Assembly: GCA_947169975.1 (NCBI GenBank)
Contig: CAMVRT010000004.1
Coordinates: 1-64,000 of the forward strand
Direction: 5' to 3'
Source: an uncultured Oscillospiraceae bacterium
Lineage (GTDB): Bacteria; Bacillota; Clostridia; Oscillospirales; Oscillospiraceae
DNA length: 64,000 nt
Shown here: positions 60,485-64,000 of the stretch, one piece after another
Position numbering within the stretch: position 1 is the first letter of the stretch
Layout of the letters: each line of letters starts with the position of its first letter
The notes under the pieces: generated by a model
The model's input: the letters and a program-made list of their open reading frames with translations, nothing else
Databases searched by the model: none
Told to the model about the DNA's origin: nothing
Program-made: the position numbers and the translations under genes

Positions 60485-62455
60485 TTACTCGTCAACCTCG
60501 GCTGCTTCGTCCTCGACAGGTTCATCATCTGCGGCGGGAGTGAGCAGAGCGCGGATGGACAGAGAGATCTTCTGCTTTTCTTCATCCACAGCAGTGATCT
60601 TGGCGTCCACGATCTGACCCTCGGACAAGACGTCGCCGGGCTTTTCAATGCGGCGATCCGCAATCTGGGAGATGTGGATCAGACCGTCCACACCGGGAAC
60701 GACTTCGGCAAAGGCGCCGAAGGTCATCAGCTTTACGATGCGCACGGAGGCGACGTCGCCAACCTTGTAGGTCTCCATGAACTTCTGCCAGGGATTGGTG
60801 GAGCGATCCTTCACACCCAGGGAAATCTTGCGCTTCTCGGGATCAAAGGAAATGACATAAACATCCAGAGTATCGCCCACGGAGCATACCTCGGCGGGAT
60901 TCTTGATGCGGCTCCAGCTCAGCTCGGAGATGTGGACCATGCCGTCCACGCCGCCGATATCCACGAACACACCGTAGGAGGTCATGGACTTGACAGTACC
61001 GGTGTAGTGCTTGCCGACCTCGATGTTATTCCAAACCTCAGCCTGAGCTGCCTGGCGGGCCTCATAGGCAACGGCACGGATGGAACCCACCACGCGGCGG
61101 CGGGCACGGTTGACCTCGGTGATGCGCAGGGAGACGGTCTGGCCGATCATTTCGGACAGATCGGCACCGCGGGGCTGACCGCTCTGGGAGGCGGGAACGA
61201 ATACGCGCACGCCTTTGACGTTGACCACGATACCGCCCTTGTTCTCCTCGGTGACTTTGCCTTCCAGGGTGACCTTGTTCTCACGGGCCTCTTCGATGTC
61301 ATCCCACACCTTTACAGCGTCCAGACGCTTCTTGGAAAGCATGGCGTAGCCGTCCACATCGTTGACGCGGATAATGTAAGTCTCGATTTCATCGCCGACC
61401 TTGACGATGTCCTCGGGCTTCACATTGGGATCGGCGGACAGTTCTTCCACGGCAATGTAGCCCGCCTGCTTGCAGCCCAGATCGACCTGTACCTCGGTGG
61501 GGCCGATCGCCGTGACAATACCGGTGACCTTCTCTCCTGTATTTAAAGTTTTGAAAGATTTTTCCAGCAGCTCCTCAAAGCTCTCTTCGCCAAGTTCGGT
61601 GTTCTTGATTTCTTCGCTCATCGTTGTATATACCTCCTTAATGATGCTCGCCGGAGTGGACGCGCCGGCCGTAAGGCCCGCCACAGAACATCCAATAAGA
61701 AAGTCCGGTGAGAGCTCCTCCGCTCCTTCGATCTGAAGAACACGGGGACATCTCTCGGTGCAAATCTCCGTCAGGTGTTTGGTGTTGGCACTTTTACGAT
61801 CTCCGACCACGACCATCACGTCAACCTTGGCGGCAAGGTCGGCCGCTTCCGATTGACGCTTTTGCGTAGCATTGCATATTGTATCAAATAATTTTACATT
61901 TGTACACTCTTTTTTTAAAATTTCTGCAGAACTTTCCCAAATTGACCGGATGCAGGTGGTCTGAGCCACCGCAGTCAGGGGTAAATCGCGTCTCAACGGC
62001 TCCAGCTGCAGCCATTTTTCCAATTCCTGGGGGCCGGAGAAGACCACGGTGTGCTGCGACCAGCTGGCCACGCCCACCACCTCGGGATGGTGCGGCTCGC
62101 CGATCATGACAGGTATCCTTCCCTCCTCCTCTGCCCTGGCAACTATCTGCTGCAGGCGGAGGACATTGGGGCAGGTTGCGTCAACACAGGAAGCCCCGAT
62201 GGCGCGGAGATACGCAATGACCTCCTTTTTCTCTCCGTGTGCGCGGATCAGCACTGTGTCTTCAGGGCGGATCTCACGAATGCTGTCCACCTGGCGTACT
62301 CCCAGTTCACACAGCTGGTTTACCACATTGGCGTTGTGGATGATGCTGCCAAGCATCACGCAGCCGCCGTTATCACGGGCGGTTTTCTCTGCCAGTTCCA
62401 CAGCTCGCTCAACACCGTAGCAGAAGCCGGCCGTATCGGCAAGGATCACTTTCAT
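60485..62455 (-). CDS. ispH: Fused HMBPP reductase (IspH) and ribosomal protein S1
   Basis: The 656-residue protein. Residues 1-~280 are IspH, the last MEP-pathway step, with [4Fe-4S] ligands C12, C95 and C194 and active-site H40, H73 and H123. Residues ~305-640 hold four S1 RNA-binding domains (~308-378, 390-460, 478-545, 565-630), like ribosomal protein S1. The tail is acidic. This fusion is known in Clostridia. The first two S1 units look more diverged. It overlaps plsC by ATGA. Confidence 0.96.
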   Translation of the reverse strand: MKVILADTAGFCYGVERAVELAEKTARDNGGCVMLGSIIHNANVVNQLCELGVRQVDSIREIRPEDTVLIRAHGEKKEVIAYLRAIGASCVDATCPNVLRLQQIVARAEEEGRIPVMIGEPHHPEVVGVASWSQHTVVFSGPQELEKWLQLEPLRRDLPLTAVAQTTCIRSIWESSAEILKKECTNVKLFDTICNATQKRQSEAADLAAKVDVMVVVGDRKSANTKHLTEICTERCPRVLQIEGAEELSPDFLIGCSVAGLTAGASTPASIIKEVYTTMSEEIKNTELGEESFEELLEKSFKTLNTGEKVTGIVTAIGPTEVQVDLGCKQAGYIAVEELSADPNVKPEDIVKVGDEIETYIIRVNDVDGYAMLSKKRLDAVKVWDDIEEARENKVTLEGKVTEENKGGIVVNVKGVRVFVPASQSGQPRGADLSEMIGQTVSLRITEVNRARRRVVGSIRAVAYEARQAAQAEVWNNIEVGKHYTGTVKSMTSYGVFVDIGGVDGMVHISELSWSRIKNPAEVCSVGDTLDVYVISFDPEKRKISLGVKDRSTNPWQKFMETYKVGDVASVRIVKLMTFGAFAEVVPGVDGLIHISQIADRRIEKPGDVLSEGQIVDAKITAVDEEKQKISLSIRALLTPAADDEPVEDEAAEVDE

Positions 62456-63045
62456 TGCGCACCGCCCAATTCGTAAACCTGACGCATGATCTCCTCGGCA
62501 TTTTCCCTGTACTCCTCCGCCGTGCCTCTCCGGCTGGTATAAACCGGGGTGTAGGGTTTGCCGAAGATAATGGGAACCTTACGGAAAAGGCCTTTCTTGC
62601 TGCCAATATACACAGGAACCATGCGGACTCCGGCTCGCACGGCGATCATGCCTGCGCCGCTCTTGATATGTACCTCCTTATTCTTTCGGACACGTGTGCC
62701 TTCCGGGAAGATCATCAGGCTGCAGCCCTCCCGCAGCGCCTGAATCGAGCGCTTCAGCGCAGCCACGTCGTGGTTGCCGCGATCCACCGGAAAAACGCCC
62801 AGCTTTGTCAAAAATGTCTTCAAGACAGGGATTTTGAACAGCTGCTTCTTAGCCATGACCTGCAGCGGAAAATCACGCCGCAGCGCGCTGATAAGCAGGA
62901 TCGGATCCCACCAGCTGCAGTGGTTGGGACAGAGCACCAGCGGCTCGTCCGGCAGGTTTTCCAGGCCCTTTACATCAACGGGATGGAGGAAGTCTACAAA
63001 TGGCTTGAGAAAATCATGTACCTTTGTGTAATACTCGTTAATCAT
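62452..63045 (-). CDS. plsC: 1-acyl-sn-glycerol-3-phosphate acyltransferase
   Basis: Makes phosphatidic acid for membrane lipids. The 197-residue protein has motif I NHCSWWDP (41-48, NHx4D), motif III FPEGTRVRKN, and motif IV-like VPVYIG. Overlaps by ATGA with cmk upstream and ispH-S1 downstream. Confidence 0.95.
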   Translation of the reverse strand: MINEYYTKVHDFLKPFVDFLHPVDVKGLENLPDEPLVLCPNHCSWWDPILLISALRRDFPLQVMAKKQLFKIPVLKTFLTKLGVFPVDRGNHDVAALKRSIQALREGCSLMIFPEGTRVRKNKEVHIKSGAGMIAVRAGVRMVPVYIGSKKGLFRKVPIIFGKPYTPVYTSRRGTAEEYRENAEEIMRQVYELGGAQ

Positions 63046-63728
63046 TCCTCGCCAAGCCTCCTACGGATCACGTCCAGAAGCGCAGCCTTGCTCTCCTCAA
63101 AGTTCAGATCGCTGGTGTCCACACGTATGGCATCCTCCGCTTCCCGCAGCGGGGCGATCTCTCGGTGGGTGTCGTCCCAGTCCCGCTGGATCATCTCCTG
63201 CAAGACCTCTTCATAGCGGCGTGGCGTTCCGCGCTCGATCAACTCGTTGAGGCGGCGGCGGGCTCTCTTGCCCACGTCAGCCGTGAGGTAGATCTTGACA
63301 TCCGCATCAGGAAGAACGACAGTCCCGATGTCGCGTCCGTCCATGATGACACTGCGCCGCCGGGCCAGATCGCGCTGCATGTCCAGCAGGAACGCGCGCA
63401 CCTCGGGAATGGCGGAAACAGCAGAGGCATACATGGAGATCTCCGGCAAGCGGATCACATCTGTGACATCGGATCCGTTGAGCAGCATATGCTGTAAACC
63501 ATCTTCACTGTACACCATGTCCACATGGATCTCAGGCAGGACATTGATGACCCGGAAGCTGTCATGCGGATCGATCCCGCAGCGGAATACGTAATAGCCG
63601 ATGGTCCGGTAGATGGCGCCGGTATCGACATACAGAATATTTCGCTCGGCGGCAATCGCCTTTGCCAGAGTGCTTTTGCCGGCGCCGGAAGGCCCGTCGA
63701 CGGCAATGGAATAGATACGATTACTCAT
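63042..63728 (-). CDS. cmk: Cytidylate kinase
   Basis: Phosphorylates CMP and dCMP. The 228-residue protein has the P-loop GPSGAGKS (12-19), DTGAIYRTIGYY, VIMDGRDIGTVVLPDADVKIYL, and the lid RRYEEVLQEMIQRDWDDTHRE. The ATG overlaps the upstream stop (ATGA). The frame extends upstream but only into that gene. Confidence 0.97.
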   Translation of the reverse strand: MSNRIYSIAVDGPSGAGKSTLAKAIAAERNILYVDTGAIYRTIGYYVFRCGIDPHDSFRVINVLPEIHVDMVYSEDGLQHMLLNGSDVTDVIRLPEISMYASAVSAIPEVRAFLLDMQRDLARRRSVIMDGRDIGTVVLPDADVKIYLTADVGKRARRRLNELIERGTPRRYEEVLQEMIQRDWDDTHREIAPLREAEDAIRVDTSDLNFEESKAALLDVIRRRLGEE

Positions 63729-64000
63729 GTTTCTTTGCACCCCCTGTATTTTGCCGCGGACAGGCCGGCCTGACGGCCGGTTGCCCACGCAATCTGCAAA
63801 TTAAAGCCGCCGGTATAGGCGTCCACATCCAAAAGTTCACCGGCGAAGAAAAGTCCGTCCACCAGCTTGGATGCCATGGTGGCAGGCTGTACCTCCCCCA
63901 CCTTTATACCGCCGGCGGTAACAATGGCTTCCGCCACAGGGCGCGGCCCTGTCACGGCCAGCTCAAAGTTCTTTAACAGTGCGCACAGATGGCGGCGCTG
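63725..64000 (-). CDS. BaiN/HI0933-family flavoprotein, C-terminal end only
   Basis: The last 91 residues are present; the start is beyond the right edge. AIVTAGGIKVGEVQPATMASKLVDGLFFAGELLDVDAYTGGFNLQIAWATGRQAG matches the C-terminal FAD-binding end of the HI0933/BaiN-type NAD(P)/FAD-dependent oxidoreductases. Substrate is unknown for most members. Adjacent to cmk in many Clostridia. Confidence 0.9.
   Translation of the reverse strand, partial: QRRHLCALLKNFELAVTGPRPVAEAIVTAGGIKVGEVQPATMASKLVDGLFFAGELLDVDAYTGGFNLQIAWATGRQAGLSAAKYRGCKET

Noticed and set aside
60485-62455. IspH-S1 fusion as a novel protein
   Set aside because: This bifunctional gene is already known in Clostridia.

Overview
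The window reads as part of the chromosome of a GC-rich, anaerobic, spore-forming Clostridia, most like Oscillospiraceae/Oscillospirales. This is inferred from gene content and protein style, not from any database search. The clues are sporulation genes (SpoVM, a SipL-like LysM protein, CwlD, YunB, CotJ, a SigH-like sigma factor), a PPi-type phosphofructokinase, split transketolase, the clostridial IspH-ribosomal protein S1 fusion, and the Firmicutes block remA-gmk-rpoZ-priA-def-fmt-rsmB-rlmN-stp-prkC-rsgA. No tRNA, rRNA operon, CRISPR array, prophage or complete IS element was seen. One structured RNA, RNase P RNA, is present.

Layout. 0-9.3 kb is a surface-protein region. It holds the first ~1,956 residues of a giant secreted subtilisin (minus strand, running off the left edge), then a CnaB-repeat, sortase-type surface protein broken by a frameshift plus a TAG, then a small frameshifted ORF. 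9.3-31 kb is mostly plus-strand housekeeping: tgt-yajC, a SpoIIM-like/xerD pair, ruvCAB-glmM, a sigH-like gene, small zinc and membrane proteins, trmK-nif3-yebC, a fused cotJA-cotJB with cotJC, cwlD-radA, a second tyrosine recombinase, and the two transketolase subunits. 31-38.5 kb holds divergent fba and pfp, then coaX, ligA, yunB and murD on the minus strand. 38.5-40.7 kb has rnpB (plus) and, on the minus strand, a 52-residue membrane protein, a 24-residue SpoVM and a SipL-like protein. 40.7-64 kb is almost entirely minus strand: the kinase/translation/replication-restart cluster, then yicC, a DnaJ-like protein, cdaA-cdaR, a cysteine-desulfurase-like gene with DUF3343, ispD-ispF, carD, ispH-rpsA, plsC, cmk and the end of a BaiN-like flavoprotein.

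How the genes work together. Many are coupled by ATGA, GTGA or TTGA stop/start overlaps. These are rsgA/prkC, rlmN/rsmB/fmt/def, gmk/remA, ispF/ispD, and ispH-S1/plsC/cmk/BaiN. The SpoVM and SipL-like genes are adjacent and co-oriented; both families act with SpoIVA at the forespore surface. cdaA and cdaR are paired, but glmM, often their partner, sits downstream of ruvB.

The most unusual signal is a pair of ~174-nt non-coding elements (13284-13457 and 21963-22136). They have imperfect terminal inverted repeats and stacked hairpins. Each is bracketed by two copies of a terminator hairpin whose sequence is specific to that locus. A different element with 19-bp terminal inverted repeats lies at 30833-30996. 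These look like mobile or MITE-like terminator elements and are the best lead for something undescribed here.
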